Assembly: GCF_000772105.1 (NCBI RefSeq)
Contig: NZ_CP009354.1
Coordinates: forward strand, 2,356,001 to 2,420,000
Direction: 5' to 3'
Source: Vibrio tubiashii ATCC 19109
GTDB lineage: Bacteria > Pseudomonadota > Gammaproteobacteria > Enterobacterales > Vibrionaceae
Length of the DNA: 64,000 nucleotides
The position numbers and the translations under genes are program-made. The notes under the pieces are model-generated. The model had not been told where the DNA came from. It ran no database searches and saw only the letters and a list, made by a program, of their open reading frames with translations. This document shows, one piece after another, positions 25,171 through 35,216 of this stretch (positions are counted from its first letter, which is position 1; each line of letters begins with the position of its first letter).

Positions 25171-27909
25171 ATGCTGTCATTAATCGAACAAATCAAAACT
25201 GGCGCCTTGTGGACTTTCCCTGGTGGCGTTCACCCTGCTGAAAACAAATCTCAGTCGGTCAGTCATGCGCTTTCACGCGTGGCTATTGCCGAAGAAATTG
25301 TCCTGCCGGTCAAACAACACATTGGTAAGCCTGGCACTATTACGGTTGAAGTTGGCGAGCAAGTACTTAAAGGTCAGTCACTGACTAAGTACGACACTAG
25401 CTTTATGCTACCTGTGCATGCGCCAACTTCAGGCACTGTGGTTGCTATTGAACCAAGAACCACTGCTCACCCTTCTGGTTTAAGTGAAACCTGTATTGTT
25501 ATTAAGCCTGATATGGCAGACAGCTGGATCGAACGCGATGGCTGGTCTAATTATGCTGAGCGCACTCCTGACGAGCTGATTGAAAAGATTCGTCAAGCAG
25601 GTGTATCTGGTATGGGTGGCGCAGGCTTCCCAACAGCGAAGAAAATTCAATCGGGTCTGGCAAGAACAGAGATTCTGATCATCAACGCTGCAGAATGTGA
25701 GCCCTACATTACTGCCGATGATATGTTAATGCGTGAACATGCCGAAGAGATCATTCAAGGGATAGAGATCGTTGAGCATATCCTCAAGCCGAAACTAACG
25801 GTTATTGGCATTGAAGATAACAAACCTGAAGCAGTCAAAGCGCTACAACAAGCCGCCGAGCACAAAGACATTGTCATCCGTGTTATCCCGACCAAATACC
25901 CTTCAGGTGGTGAGAAGCAGCTGATCAAAATCCTGACCAACAAAGAAGTGCCGAACGGCGGTATTCCTGCAGATATCGGGATATTGGTGCAAAACGTTGG
26001 CTCATTGCATGCGATTAAACGAGCAGTTTGCGATGGCGAACCACTGGTAGAACGCATCGTAACTTTAACCGGTGATACCTTTAAGCAGCCAAGAAACGTT
26101 TGGGCGCTACTTGGCACGCCAGTGCAAGCTCTGTTGGATGAATTTAGTTACAAAGCAGATAAGAAATTACCGCGCCTAATTATGGGTGGTCCTATGATGG
26201 GCTTCACTCTGCCTCATGCGCAGGTGCCAATCACCAAAACGTCCAACTGTATTCTGGCTCCCACTCGCAAAGAGATTTCACCAAATCAATATGAAATGGC
26301 GTGTATCCGCTGCGGTCAGTGTGCCGAAGCCTGCCCTGCCTCTCTTCTCCCTCAGCAACTGGTTTGGCATGCCAAAGCAGAAGAGCTTGATAAATGTGAA
26401 GAGCTGAACATTAAAGATTGTATCGAGTGTGGTGCTTGTGCCTTCGTTTGTCCGAGTGAAATCCCACTGGTTCAATACTATCGCCAGGCAAAAGCTGAGA
26501 TCCGTACTCGTAAAGAAGAAGCAGAAGCGGCAGAGCGCGCGAAGATTCGTTTTGAAGAGAAGAAAGCGCGTCTAGAGCGAGATAAAGCCGCTCGCGAAAA
26601 TCGCTTCAAGAAAGCCGCAGATGACCGCCGTAAAGAGATGAAATCTTCTGGTGGCGATGATGCGATTGCAGCCGCCATTGCACGAGTTAAGGCACAAAAA
26701 GCCCAGCCTGCCACAGAAGAGAAAGCCGTTAAACCTGCTGTTGCAGCGGCAATTGCAAAAGCGAAAGCAAAACAGGCTGAAGCGATGCAAAGCGGCCAAG
26801 CTGAACCTGATAACAGTGAAATGGCCAAGCTGCGTGAAGAGCGTAAACGTCAAGCGAGAGAGCGCAAAGCAGAGAAAGCCCAGCAATCTGAACACACGTC
26901 AACAGACGACAAAAAAGATGCCGTCGCTGCTGCGATAGCGCGAGCTAAAGCGAAGAAAGCACAAACAGAAGAAACTGACCAAGCGCCACCAGTTGAAGAT
27001 AAGAAAGCTGCTGTTGCTGCCGCTATTGCGCGAGCGAAAGCACGTAAAGCCGAGCAACAAACTCAATCTGAACCTGTTGAGCCTGCGCCTGCTGCAGAAG
27101 CAACTGACGAAGATCCGAAGAAAGCCGCCGTTGCTGCCGCTATTGCACGAGCGAAAGCGCGCAAAGCCGAGCAGCAAGCTCAATCTGAAACTACTGAACA
27201 AGCTCCTGCTGCAGAAGCAACTGAAGAAGATCCGAAGAAAGCCGCCGTTGCCGCTGCTATTGCCCGAGCAAAAGCGCGTAAAGCTGAGCAGCAAGAGCAA
27301 TCTGAGCCTGTTGAACAAGCACCTGCTACAGAGATAACTGAGGAAGATCCTAAGAAAGCCGCCGTTGCTGCCGCTATTGCACGAGCAAAAGCACGCAAAG
27401 CCAAGCAGCAAGAGCAATCTGAGCCTGTTGAGCAAGCGCCTGCTGCAGAAGCAACTGAAGAAGATCCGAAGAAAGCTGCAGTTGCCGCTGCTATTGCCCG
27501 AGCAAAAGCACGTAAAGCCGAGCAGCAAGCTCAATCTGAGCCTGTGGAGCAAGCACCTACTGCAGAAGTAGCTGAGGAAGATCCTAAGAAAGCTGCCGTT
27601 GCTGCCGCTATTGCTCGCGCTAAAGCACGTAAAGCCAAGCAGCAAGAGCAATCTGAGCCTGTTGAACAAGCGCCCGCTGCAGAAGAAACTGACGACGATC
27701 CGAAGAAAGCTGCCGTTGCCGCCGCTATTGCACGAGCAAAAGCACGCAAAGCCGAGCAGCAAGCTCAATCTGAGCCTGTGGAGCAAGCGCCTACTACAGA
27801 GGCAACCGAGGAAGATCCTAAGAAAGCTGCTGTTGCCGCCGCTATTGCACGCGCGAAAGCACGTAAAGCCGAAAAAGAACAACAAAAACAATTTGAGGAG
27901 AAAGAGTAG
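25171..27909 (+). CDS. rnfC: Rnf complex subunit C with expanded repeat tail
   Basis: NADH/FMN-binding peripheral subunit of the Rnf complex. The first 450 residues are standard: [12 protein letters not shown] (about 147) in the nucleotide-binding domain, an SLBB segment, and two ferredoxin motifs, [12 protein letters not shown] (about 377) and [12 protein letters not shown] (about 416). A long Ala/Lys/Glu/Gln tail follows. From nt 27001 it is built of 39-residue (117-base) tandem units beginning [17 protein letters not shown], seven full and one partial, after three looser copies. At 912 residues it is much longer than E. coli RsxC (about 740). AAGGA precedes the ATG. Confidence 0.95.
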   Translation: MLSLIEQIKTGALWTFPGGVHPAENKSQSVSHALSRVAIAEEIVLPVKQHIGKPGTITVEVGEQVLKGQSLTKYDTSFMLPVHAPTSGTVVAIEPRTTAHPSGLSETCIVIKPDMADSWIERDGWSNYAERTPDELIEKIRQAGVSGMGGAGFPTAKKIQSGLARTEILIINAAECEPYITADDMLMREHAEEIIQGIEIVEHILKPKLTVIGIEDNKPEAVKALQQAAEHKDIVIRVIPTKYPSGGEKQLIKILTNKEVPNGGIPADIGILVQNVGSLHAIKRAVCDGEPLVERIVTLTGDTFKQPRNVWALLGTPVQALLDEFSYKADKKLPRLIMGGPMMGFTLPHAQVPITKTSNCILAPTRKEISPNQYEMACIRCGQCAEACPASLLPQQLVWHAKAEELDKCEELNIKDCIECGACAFVCPSEIPLVQYYRQAKAEIRTRKEEAEAAERAKIRFEEKKARLERDKAARENRFKKAADDRRKEMKSSGGDDAIAAAIARVKAQKAQPATEEKAVKPAVAAAIAKAKAKQAEAMQSGQAEPDNSEMAKLREERKRQARERKAEKAQQSEHTSTDDKKDAVAAAIARAKAKKAQTEETDQAPPVEDKKAAVAAAIARAKARKAEQQTQSEPVEPAPAAEATDEDPKKAAVAAAIARAKARKAEQQAQSETTEQAPAAEATEEDPKKAAVAAAIARAKARKAEQQEQSEPVEQAPATEITEEDPKKAAVAAAIARAKARKAKQQEQSEPVEQAPAAEATEEDPKKAAVAAAIARAKARKAEQQAQSEPVEQAPTAEVAEEDPKKAAVAAAIARAKARKAKQQEQSEPVEQAPAAEETDDDPKKAAVAAAIARAKARKAEQQAQSEPVEQAPTTEATEEDPKKAAVAAAIARAKARKAEKEQQKQFEEKE
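27001..27905 (+). repeat. 117-base tandem repeats inside rnfC
   Basis: Units start at 27001, 27118, 27235, 27352, 27469, 27586 and 27703, with a partial one at 27820. Each encodes 39 residues, [17 protein letters not shown] then a variable Q/E/P/A-rich spacer ending EDP or DDP. Copies differ mostly at synonymous or spacer positions. Alternating AEQQAQ and AKQQEQ types suggest that pairs of units were duplicated together. Confidence 0.95.
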
Positions 27910-28955
27910 TGGCCTTCTTTATTGCCAGCTCACCCCATGCGCATAGTCGCAGAAGCACTCCTGATCTAATGAAATGGGTAGCGCTTTGCGCTTTGCCAGG
28001 ATTGGCAGCACAAACCTATTTCTTTGGCTGGGGTACAATAATCCAGCTTATTCTTGCGATTGTGATCGGTCTGGGTTTAGAAGCCTTGGTCATGCTGGCC
28101 AGAAAACGTCACCCGATGTCAGCACTACGCGATAACAGTGCCTTAGTCACTGCTTGGTTGCTTGCTATTGCGATTCCTCCGCTGTCACCTTGGTGGATCA
28201 TTGCCATCGGGCTTATTTTCGCGATTGTGATTGCCAAGCATCTCTATGGTGGTATTGGTCAAAACCTATTTAACCCAGCGATGGTCGCTTATGTGGTATT
28301 GCTGATCTCTTTCCCAGTACAGATGACAAGCTGGATCTCTCCCAATGAACTGCAAGCAACGGCGATTTCGAGTGGAGATGCTTTTTCGCTGATCTTTACC
28401 GGATTTAACCTAGAGGGGCTTTCTCTCCAGCAAATCCGCACCGGCATTGATGGCATCACCATGGCAACACCTTTGGATGCCTTTAAGACCGCGTTGACGA
28501 CGGGCAACACAGCTAGTGAAGCTTTAACCCAGCCACAATTTGGTAGCCTAGCCGGTATCGGCTGGGAGTGGGTCAACCTTGCTTATCTTGTTGGTGGTCT
28601 CATTCTGATCAAAGTACGAGTGATCAATTGGCATATTCCGGTGAGCTTTTTGCTGAGCCTGACGCTAATCAGCAGCCTATTCATGATTTTGACTCCAGGA
28701 ACGACGGCGTCACCGCTTATTCATCTTCTGTCTGGTGCAACCATGCTGGGTGCCTTCTTTATAGCCACTGACCCAGTCTCGGCTTCAACGACAGTTAAAG
28801 GGCGATTGGTGTTTGGCGCATTTATTGGGGCAATGGTATTTATCATCCGCAGTTGGGGCGGCTTCCCTGATGGTGTGGCCTTTGCGGTATTGCTGGGTAA
28901 TATGTGTGTACCTCTTATCGATTACTACACCAAACCAAGAACGTACGGTCACTAA
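27909..28955 (+). CDS. rnfD: Rnf complex subunit D
   Basis: Membrane subunit carrying covalently bound FMN in the ion-translocating core, 348 residues with about nine membrane segments. The flavinylation-type motif lies in [13 protein letters not shown] (about 180-192), where the threonine of S/T-GAT-like context is expected to hold FMN; the second conserved region is [15 protein letters not shown]. The start is GTG, overlapping the rnfC stop as TAGTG. Confidence 0.95.
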   Translation: MAFFIASSPHAHSRRSTPDLMKWVALCALPGLAAQTYFFGWGTIIQLILAIVIGLGLEALVMLARKRHPMSALRDNSALVTAWLLAIAIPPLSPWWIIAIGLIFAIVIAKHLYGGIGQNLFNPAMVAYVVLLISFPVQMTSWISPNELQATAISSGDAFSLIFTGFNLEGLSLQQIRTGIDGITMATPLDAFKTALTTGNTASEALTQPQFGSLAGIGWEWVNLAYLVGGLILIKVRVINWHIPVSFLLSLTLISSLFMILTPGTTASPLIHLLSGATMLGAFFIATDPVSASTTVKGRLVFGAFIGAMVFIIRSWGGFPDGVAFAVLLGNMCVPLIDYYTKPRTYGH

Positions 28956-28964
28956 GGTTTCATC

Positions 28965-29600
28965 ATGTTAAATGCGATTAGAAAAAATGGTGTGGTTCTA
29001 GCGGTGTTTGCCTGTGCTTCGACAGGTGTAGTAGCGCTGACCAACTATTTAACTAAAGATCAGATTCAGCTGCAGGAACAAAAGCAGCTGCTTTCGGTGC
29101 TCAATCAAGTGATTCCTCACGAAATGCACGATAACGATCTTTATCAAGCTTGTACCTTAGTCAGTGACCCAGCACTTGGCACCGACTCACCGATGCCTGT
29201 TTATATGGCAACCATCAATAATGAACCATCGGCTTTAGCCATCGAAGCGATTGCACCGGACGGCTATAATGGTGCTATCAAGATTATTGTCGGTATCCAG
29301 CAAGATGGAACCATTACCGGAACGCGGGTCTTAAGCCATCAGGAAACACCGGGATTAGGTGATAAGATAGATTTACGTATTACCGACTGGATCCTCGGTT
29401 TTGCAGGTAAAACTGTCAGCGAAGATAATCTATCCGATTGGAAAGTGCGTAAAGATGGTGGTCAGTTTGATCAATTCACAGGGGCAACCATTACTCCTCG
29501 CGCTGTGGTAAAAGCGGTAAAAAATACTGTTGAGTACGTTAATACCCATCGCGAAAAAATATTAGCACAGCCACTAAACTGTGGAGGCAACCATGAGTGA
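28965..29600 (+). CDS. rnfG: Rnf complex subunit G
   Basis: Periplasm-facing FMN-binding subunit, 211 residues. There is one N-terminal membrane anchor (about 9-27) and an FMN-binding domain with GLGDKI (about 126) and the flavinylation motif [15 protein letters not shown] (threonine near 178), modified by an ApbE-type transferase. It overlaps rnfE by eight bases. Confidence 0.95.
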   Translation: MLNAIRKNGVVLAVFACASTGVVALTNYLTKDQIQLQEQKQLLSVLNQVIPHEMHDNDLYQACTLVSDPALGTDSPMPVYMATINNEPSALAIEAIAPDGYNGAIKIIVGIQQDGTITGTRVLSHQETPGLGDKIDLRITDWILGFAGKTVSEDNLSDWKVRKDGGQFDQFTGATITPRAVVKAVKNTVEYVNTHREKILAQPLNCGGNHE

Positions 29601-30285
29601 GCATAAGACCTTAATTAAGAACGGCATGTGGGACAACAACCCTGCTCTAGTTCAATTACTAGGCTTGTGTCCATTACTTGCAGTGTCATCGACCGTTACC
29701 AATGCACTTGGGTTGGGAATTGCTACCCTACTCGTTCTGGTCGGCTCAAATGTGACCGTCTCATTGGTGCGTGACTATGTACCGAAAGAAGTACGTATCC
29801 CTGTATTCGTCATGATCATCGCCGCACTGGTTACCTGCGTTCAATTGTTGATGAATGCCTACGCGTACGGCCTGTACCTTTCTCTAGGTATCTTTATTCC
29901 TTTGATCGTAACTAACTGTATCATCATTGGTCGCGCCGAAGCCTTTGCGTCTAAGAACGACCTACTTCCTGCTGCACAAGACGGCTTTTGGATGGGACTC
30001 GGAATGACCAGCGTACTGGTCGTCTTAGGAGCAATGCGTGAGGTTATTGGGAACGGAACGCTATTTGACGGTGCTGACCTATTACTCGGTGAATGGGCAA
30101 CCTCGTTACGAATCGAGGTGTTTCAGTTCGACAACAGCTTCCTTCTCGCCCTGCTTCCACCAGGTGCTTTCATCGGCGTCGGATTGCTCATTGCCGCGAA
30201 AAATGTCATAGATAAACAATTAGAAGCTCGCCAGCCGAAACAACAAAAACAAGCCATTGAGCGAGCTCGGGTGACCAATCAATAA
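29593..30285 (+). CDS. rnfE: Rnf complex subunit E
   Basis: Six-segment membrane subunit related to RnfA; the two form an inverted pair in the membrane. 230 residues from the ATG at 29593, which has GGAGGC five bases upstream; a GTG four codons earlier would include that site and is rejected. Conserved cysteines lie in [12 protein letters not shown] and [12 protein letters not shown]. The C-terminal tail is basic and glutamine-rich ([14 protein letters not shown]). The order ABCDGE matches the usual operon. Confidence 0.95.
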   Translation: MSEHKTLIKNGMWDNNPALVQLLGLCPLLAVSSTVTNALGLGIATLLVLVGSNVTVSLVRDYVPKEVRIPVFVMIIAALVTCVQLLMNAYAYGLYLSLGIFIPLIVTNCIIIGRAEAFASKNDLLPAAQDGFWMGLGMTSVLVVLGAMREVIGNGTLFDGADLLLGEWATSLRIEVFQFDNSFLLALLPPGAFIGVGLLIAAKNVIDKQLEARQPKQQKQAIERARVTNQ

Positions 30286-30335
30286 CAACAGTTTGAGCGT
30301 ATCGCATCAAACGGAGCACTGGAAAGCAGCCTCAA

Positions 30336-30977
30336 ATGAACAAAGATAAACGACGATTAATACTGGAGCGACTGAGGGAAAATAACCCAAACCCTCAAAC
30401 CGAATTAAATTGGAGTACACCTTTCGAATTACTGATTGCGGTACTTCTCTCAGCTCAAGCCACTGACGTAAGCGTGAACAAAGCGACAGACAAGCTCTAT
30501 CCTGTCGCTAACACCCCACAAGGTCTTTTTGACTTAGGGGTTGATGGTGTCAAAGAGTATATTAAAACTATCGGTCTATTTAACTCAAAAGCTGAGAACG
30601 TCATTAAGACCTGTAAGATCATACTCGAACAACACAATGGCGAAGTCCCTGAAAACCGTGAAGCTCTCGAAGCATTACCCGGCGTTGGACGTAAAACCGC
30701 AAACGTGGTGCTAAATACCGCTTTTGGCTGGCCAACTATCGCTGTGGATACGCATATCTACCGCGTTTCAAATCGTACTAAGTTTGCAATGGGTAAGAAT
30801 GTCGACCAAGTAGAAGAGAAACTGCTTAAGGTCGTACCTAAAGAGTTTAAGTTAGATGTACACCACTGGCTAATCCTACATGGTCGCTATACGTGTGTTG
30901 CGCGTAAACCTCGCTGTGGCAGCTGCATCATTGAAGACCTTTGCGAATACAAAGAAAAAGTTTATCCAGAAAATTAG
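30336..30977 (+). CDS. nth: Endonuclease III
   Basis: DNA glycosylase/AP lyase that removes oxidised pyrimidines, 213 residues. The helix-hairpin-helix with catalytic lysine is LPGVGRKTANVV (about 113-124), the catalytic aspartate follows in VDTHIYRVSNR (about 138), and the [4Fe-4S] loop cysteines are near 187-203 (CVARKPRCGSCIIEDLC). Adjacent to rnf, 50 bases after rnfE, as in many gammaproteobacteria, so probably co-transcribed. Confidence 0.97.
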   Translation: MNKDKRRLILERLRENNPNPQTELNWSTPFELLIAVLLSAQATDVSVNKATDKLYPVANTPQGLFDLGVDGVKEYIKTIGLFNSKAENVIKTCKIILEQHNGEVPENREALEALPGVGRKTANVVLNTAFGWPTIAVDTHIYRVSNRTKFAMGKNVDQVEEKLLKVVPKEFKLDVHHWLILHGRYTCVARKPRCGSCIIEDLCEYKEKVYPEN

Positions 30978-30989
30978 GAGAGCACGACA

Positions 30990-31406
30990 ATGTCAAATGG
31001 ACGTATCCTGCACACCATGCTTCGCGTCGGTGATCTAGACAAATCAATTCAATTTTATACTGATGTGATGGGCATGCAGCTACTTCGTACTAACGAAAAC
31101 AAAGAGTATGAATACACTCTGGCTTTTCTTGGTTATGGTGATGAGTCTCAAGGTGCAGTCATTGAGCTAACGTATAACTGGGGTACAAAAGAGTATGACT
31201 TAGGCAGTGCCTTTGGTCATATCGCTATTGGAGTTGATGATATCTACACAACTTGCGACGCAATCAAAGCTGCGGGTGGTAATGTGACTCGTGAGCCAGG
31301 CCCAGTTAAAGGCGGCACAACTCATATTGCGTTCGTTAAAGACCCTGATGGCTACATGTTAGAACTTATTCAGAACAAGCAAGCATCCGCGGGCTTAGAA
31401 GGCTAG
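30990..31406 (+). CDS. gloA: Lactoylglutathione lyase (glyoxalase I)
   Basis: Converts the hemithioacetal of methylglyoxal and glutathione into S-lactoylglutathione, detoxifying methylglyoxal. The 138 residues are of standard bacterial length. The metal ligands appear as His in LHTMLRVGD (about 6), Glu in AVIELTYN (about 57), His in FGHIAIGVD (about 75) and Glu in YMLELIQN (about 123). AGGAG precedes the ATG. It lies 12 bases after nth and ends in a terminator. Confidence 0.97.
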   Translation: MSNGRILHTMLRVGDLDKSIQFYTDVMGMQLLRTNENKEYEYTLAFLGYGDESQGAVIELTYNWGTKEYDLGSAFGHIAIGVDDIYTTCDAIKAAGGNVTREPGPVKGGTTHIAFVKDPDGYMLELIQNKQASAGLEG

Positions 31407-31445
31407 GGTCTGTTGACCCTAATTATCACTTCAAGTGATGTTGAA

Positions 31446-31477
31446 AATGGGACAGTATCACACTGTCCTATTTTTTT
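31446..31477 (+). terminator. gloA terminator
   Basis: GGACAGT (31450-31456) and ACTGTCC (31462-31468) form a seven-base-pair stem followed by TATTTTTTT. Confidence 0.88.
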
Positions 31478-31480
31478 AGC

Positions 31481-31509
31481 TTTACTTGATAATAATTATC
31501 ATTTAATCT
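31481..31509 (+). promoter_or_regulatory. Promoter with perfect Fur box
   Basis: TGATAAT-A-ATTATCA at 31487-31501 is a perfect 7-1-7 Fur inverted repeat. It sits exactly in the spacer between a -35-like TTTACT (31481-31486) and a -10-like TAATCT (31504-31509), so iron-loaded Fur would block the promoter. It lies 40 bases upstream of the next gene. Confidence 0.85.
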
Positions 31510-31540
31510 CAAGCCTATTCGCGGTTAGGAGATTAGAACA

Positions 31541-31978
31541 ATGGGCATCCAAGAGTGGGAGAAACATACCTTACTAGCAGACATGGCAATGAACGATGAA
31601 GATCACCTAAGAGGTATCCTTCATTATCAGCAAGCGCTTACGCTAAGTGAACGCATTGGAGACACTGAAGAGATCGATGTCGAAGATCGTCTGATGATTT
31701 CTGTGATTTCTTGCCACAATATGGCGATGTTTTGGCGCAACGTCGGTGATGTAAAGTATGAACTAAAATATCTCCAACTCGCTTCTGAGAAAGTTTTGAC
31801 GCTAGTACCACAATGTCCGAATACAGACTGCGACGCGTTTATCGACTCTATGGGCTGCTGTAAGAAGGCTCTGATTGAGTTTATGAAAAGACATCCCAAT
31901 CCCAAGATTGCCCAGTTGGTACAAGATATCGATACCGCGACCAACTGTAACCTCATTGCTAAATTCCGTTTGAACTAA
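31541..31978 (+). CDS. TPR-like protein of unknown function (probably DUF2753)
   Basis: A soluble, helical 145-residue protein. The N-terminal half looks like TPR repeats (ADMAMNDEDHLRGILHYQQAL, shown in outline, then SCHNMAMFWRNVGD). The C-terminal half has several cysteines, including SMGCCKKAL. From memory it resembles the Vibrio DUF2753 family; no function is known. AGGAG stands before the ATG. A perfect Fur box in its promoter indicates iron repression, which is the best clue to its role. Converges on motY. Confidence 0.75.
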   Translation: MGIQEWEKHTLLADMAMNDEDHLRGILHYQQALTLSERIGDTEEIDVEDRLMISVISCHNMAMFWRNVGDVKYELKYLQLASEKVLTLVPQCPNTDCDAFIDSMGCCKKALIEFMKRHPNPKIAQLVQDIDTATNCNLIAKFRLN

Positions 31979-31994
31979 GCACGCCAAACGGAAT

Positions 31995-32024
31995 AAAAAA
32001 AGGTCAGAGAGTATCTGGCCTTTC
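31995..32024. terminator. Bidirectional terminator, TPR-like gene / motY
   Basis: AAAAAAAGGTCAGA, loop GAGTA, TCTGGCCTTT: a stem with one G-U pair and A/T-rich flanks between convergent genes. Confidence 0.75.
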
Positions 32025-32040
32025 TCATATCCGATAGAAA

Positions 32041-32922
32041 TTAAATTTGCGTTCTACCGAGCGAAATAACCACTCGTCGGTTTTTATCTCTGCCAATTGG
32101 TGAAGCATTGTCATCGATTGGACGTCGACGACCATAGCCTTGGACCTGAATTCGGTCGTCAGGTAAACCAAGAGATTTAAAGTACTCTTCTAGAACTTCA
32201 GCGCGGCGCTCAGAAAGACTTTGACTGACACTTTTACCATCTTCTGCATCGGTATAGGTCGACACCAAGACCAGATCGATGTCTTGATTATGCTTAATAT
32301 ACTCGGCTATTTGTGCCAATCGCTTCTGCGACTGTTTATTGAGCTCAACACTAGTACGATCATAGTGAAGAATCGTAAAGGCAATATCTTCAAAGCTGTA
32401 TGGAAGCAGGTTGGCAACACAGTCGCTAAACACATTATACGATTGTTGGAACAGCACTGAAGAAAGTGCGACTTCTACACGTTGATCACGACTTCGCCAC
32501 TCTTGATAGCTGAACGTTGGATAACGACCTTTCTCCAGCTCACCCAAAATGTTCCAAGCGGTTTGACCACCAACATAGCCATCAAACTGTTGGAAGAAGC
32601 GGATGGTGGTCAATCTATCAGCACTGTCGCCAGGTCTCCAAGCGGGTGGCATGGAGATCAAGCTTACATCGCGAGTCTGTCCCATTGGGCGCTTCATCTT
32701 AAGCTCAAAATCGAGGTTGATTTTTTTGCTCGCATACGACGAAAAAACCGCATCGCCATAATTCGGAATAGGATGAACAAGACGGCATTCTAGTGGCGTA
32801 TTGGCAACCATTTGCCACATGGACTGCTGAGGTTTGGCCACATAGTGTTTCTCCAACGCTAACGCATTGGGAGTAAACGCTGTTATTGCCATTGCAATAC
32901 TAGGAGCCAACCACTTCTTCAT
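32041..32922 (-). CDS. motY: Sodium-type flagellar motor protein MotY
   Basis: Periplasmic T-ring component that helps anchor the PomA/PomB stator of the Na+-driven polar flagellum. The ATG at 32922 gives 293 residues with a signal peptide ending near NALA-LEK (about 22). The N-terminal domain (about 23-155) is MotY-specific. The C-terminal half is OmpA-like, peptidoglycan-binding: [20 protein letters not shown] (about 218-237) then [10 protein letters not shown] and DKNRRVVI. An ATG four codons upstream is possible but its ribosome binding site would abut it. It is divergent from rnt. Confidence 0.93.
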   Translation of the reverse strand: MKKWLAPSIAMAITAFTPNALALEKHYVAKPQQSMWQMVANTPLECRLVHPIPNYGDAVFSSYASKKINLDFELKMKRPMGQTRDVSLISMPPAWRPGDSADRLTTIRFFQQFDGYVGGQTAWNILGELEKGRYPTFSYQEWRSRDQRVEVALSSVLFQQSYNVFSDCVANLLPYSFEDIAFTILHYDRTSVELNKQSQKRLAQIAEYIKHNQDIDLVLVSTYTDAEDGKSVSQSLSERRAEVLEEYFKSLGLPDDRIQVQGYGRRRPIDDNASPIGRDKNRRVVISLGRTQI

Positions 32923-32990
32923 AGAATACTTCATCTCTTAACTCTATTTGGGCCGCTATTTTTGCCACCCGATTACCTTCACAAATATCA

Positions 32991-33008
32991 ATGCAAAAAT
33001 CCCGCCAA
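32991..33008 (-). promoter_or_regulatory. Candidate sigma-54 promoter of motY
   Basis: On the minus strand TTGGCGGGATTTTTGCAT has GG and GC ten bases apart with TTTTGCA at the -12 element. It deviates from consensus at TGGCAC (TGGCGG). It lies about 70 bases from the motY start. It could be chance; flagellar motor genes in vibrios are also read by sigma-28. Confidence 0.45.
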
Positions 33009-33120
33009 CTGATTTGTATAGGACAAATTACCAATGATTCATTTTCAATCAGCATTAACGGTTTTTCTCGCTTAAAGAATCTGCAATAATGCCTGCCCTG
33101 TCACATAATTTTAAGCACAC

Positions 33121-33783
33121 ATGACTATTGAAAACGAAGCATTGACGCTAAAAAAACGATTTCGCGGCTACTTTCCTGTCGTTATTGACGTAGAAACTGC
33201 CGGGTTCAACGCTAAGACCGATGCGCTACTCGAAATCTGCGCCGTTACTTTAAAAATGGACGAAAACGGCGATCTTGTCCCTGCCTCAACCATTCACTTT
33301 CATGTCGAGCCATTTGAAGGCGCTAACTTAGAAAAAGAAGCTCTCGAATTTAACGGTATTCGAGACCCGTTTAGCCCACTTCGTGGCGCAGTGACAGAAT
33401 CTGAAGCTCTCAAAGAGATTTATAAGTTGGTGCGCAAAGAGCAAAAAGCCGCAGATTGTAGCCGTGCAATTATGGTAGCTCACAATGCAAATTTCGATCA
33501 CAGCTTCGTGATGGAAGCGAGCGAGCGTAGCAAGCTTAAACGCGTCCCTTTTCATCCCTTCGCAACGTTTGATACTGCAACGTTAAGTGGTTTGGCCTAT
33601 GGTCAAACAGTACTGGCTAAAGCATGCAAGACCGCTGGGATGGAGTTTGACAATAAAGAAGCCCACTCTGCTCTATATGATACCCAAAAAACGGCAGAGC
33701 TCTTCTGCGGTATCGTCAACAAATGGAAAGCCCTAGGTGGTTGGCCGTTGATTGATGCTACTGAAGAAGAAATAAAAGAATAA
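33121..33783 (+). CDS. rnt: Ribonuclease T
   Basis: 3'-to-5' exonuclease that trims tRNA and other stable RNA 3' ends. The 220-residue DEDD-family protein shows Exo [12 protein letters not shown] (about 21-31), Exo [13 protein letters not shown] (about 119) and Exo III near [16 protein letters not shown] (about 180-195). Length matches the family. The ATG has only a weak upstream ribosome binding site. It is followed after 26 bases by the antiporter gene. Confidence 0.96.
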   Translation: MTIENEALTLKKRFRGYFPVVIDVETAGFNAKTDALLEICAVTLKMDENGDLVPASTIHFHVEPFEGANLEKEALEFNGIRDPFSPLRGAVTESEALKEIYKLVRKEQKAADCSRAIMVAHNANFDHSFVMEASERSKLKRVPFHPFATFDTATLSGLAYGQTVLAKACKTAGMEFDNKEAHSALYDTQKTAELFCGIVNKWKALGGWPLIDATEEEIKE

Positions 33784-33809
33784 ATGTAAACACAACACAC
33801 GAGTAAATT

Positions 33810-35135
33810 ATGAACCCTGTTGTCATTTCTGTATGTGTCATGCTTGCCTTAGCACTGATGCGCGTGAATGTCGTCGTTGCACTGACATTTAGCGCAATTG
33901 TAGGTGGTTTGGTTTCTGGCATGGAACTTAATCAAGCGGTTGCAGCCTTCGAAAGCGGACTTGGAGGCGGTGCTACTATCGCACTTAGCTACGCCATGCT
34001 TGGTACTTTCGCTGTTGCTATCTCTCGCTCTGGAATTACCGACCTTTTAGCAAATAGCGTTATCAAACGTATCCACGGCAAAGAGAATGCATCAGCTTCT
34101 ACTGGTCTAAAATACGCAGTGCTGATCGCTTTAGTGCTTGTCACTATGTCGTCGCAAAACGTTATTCCTGTCCATATTGCTTTTATCCCGATTCTTATTC
34201 CGCCACTGTTGGGCGTGTTTGCCAAGCTTAACCTAGACCGACGTATGATTGCGTGTGTACTCACGTTCGGTTTGGTGACACCTTATATGGTTCTACCAAT
34301 TGGCTTCGGTGGTATTTTCCTCAACAACATTCTGCTAAAAAACCTGCACGAGAACGGTTTAGACAACGTAGTGGCTAGCCAAGTACCAGTCGCGATGCTA
34401 CTGCCGGCTGCAGGTATGATTTTTGGTCTGCTTACAGCGATTTTCTTTAGCTACCGTAAACCTCGTCAGTACCAAGAAACGGAACTGACTCATGTAGAAG
34501 AAAACCCGAAATCAATCAACAAGAAGAACATTCTTGTTGCAGCAGCAGGTATTGTCGCCGCATTGAGCGTACAGCTTTCTACTGGCTCGATGATCATCGG
34601 TGGCTTAGCAGGCTTTATGGTATTTACTTTTGGTGGCGTTATTGCGTGGAAAGAGACGCACGATGTCTTCACCAAGGGTGTCCACATGATGGCGATGATT
34701 GGCTTTATTATGATCGCAGCAGCGGGTTTTGCCGCGGTAATGAAGCAAACAGGTGGCGTTGAGTCGCTAGTTGAAGCACTATCGACAAGCATTGGTGACA
34801 ACAAACCGTTAGCGGCTCTGCTAATGCTGGTTGTTGGTCTACTGGTAACTATGGGTATTGGTTCTTCATTTTCGACCATTCCAATCCTTGCAACCATCTA
34901 TGTGCCTCTAGCGGCAGCGTTTGGTTTCTCGCCAATGGCAACCATCGCGTTAGTTGGTACAGCAGCAGCACTTGGTGATGCTGGCTCTCCAGCTTCAGAC
35001 TCAACGCTAGGCCCAACATCAGGTCTAAACGCTGATGGTCAACACGAGCACATTTGGGAAACGGTAGTACCTACCTTTATCCACTACAATATTCCATTGA
35101 TTGTATTTGGCTGGATTGCCGCTATGGTGCTGTAA
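33810..35135 (+). CDS. Na+/H+ antiporter family membrane protein
   Basis: A 441-residue integral membrane protein with 11-12 hydrophobic segments. It resembles the NhaC/YuiF-type Na+/H+ antiporter family; related proteins include predicted amino-acid permeases, so the substrate is uncertain. Distinctive segments are [20 protein letters not shown] (about 50-69), [17 protein letters not shown] (about 350) and [20 protein letters not shown] (about 388-407), near polar and acidic residues likely to bind the cation. It lies downstream of rnt and ends in a strong terminator. Confidence 0.85.
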   Translation: MNPVVISVCVMLALALMRVNVVVALTFSAIVGGLVSGMELNQAVAAFESGLGGGATIALSYAMLGTFAVAISRSGITDLLANSVIKRIHGKENASASTGLKYAVLIALVLVTMSSQNVIPVHIAFIPILIPPLLGVFAKLNLDRRMIACVLTFGLVTPYMVLPIGFGGIFLNNILLKNLHENGLDNVVASQVPVAMLLPAAGMIFGLLTAIFFSYRKPRQYQETELTHVEENPKSINKKNILVAAAGIVAALSVQLSTGSMIIGGLAGFMVFTFGGVIAWKETHDVFTKGVHMMAMIGFIMIAAAGFAAVMKQTGGVESLVEALSTSIGDNKPLAALLMLVVGLLVTMGIGSSFSTIPILATIYVPLAAAFGFSPMATIALVGTAAALGDAGSPASDSTLGPTSGLNADGQHEHIWETVVPTFIHYNIPLIVFGWIAAMVL

Positions 35136-35167
35136 TTCATCTTCTCCACCTTGTGGTGGATAGGTAT

Positions 35168-35198
35168 AAAAAAAGCTGACATCGTGTCAGCTTTTTTT
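35168..35198. terminator. Bidirectional terminator, antiporter / bamC
   Basis: AAAAAAAGCTGACA, loop TCG, TGTCAGCTTTTTTT: a perfect 14-base-pair palindrome between convergent genes. Confidence 0.93.
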
Positions 35199-35216
35199 GT
35201 GGGTTCTATCAGCGCT

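Noticed and set aside
26899..27891. 330-codon open frame antisense to the rnfC repeats
   Set aside because: It arises from the repetitive codon pattern of the 117-base repeats, gives a low-complexity Cys/Phe/Leu/Arg protein and has no ribosome binding site.
27001..27905. Regular repeats resembling a CRISPR array
   Set aside because: The 117-base units are in-frame coding repeats without short unique spacers, and no cas genes are near.
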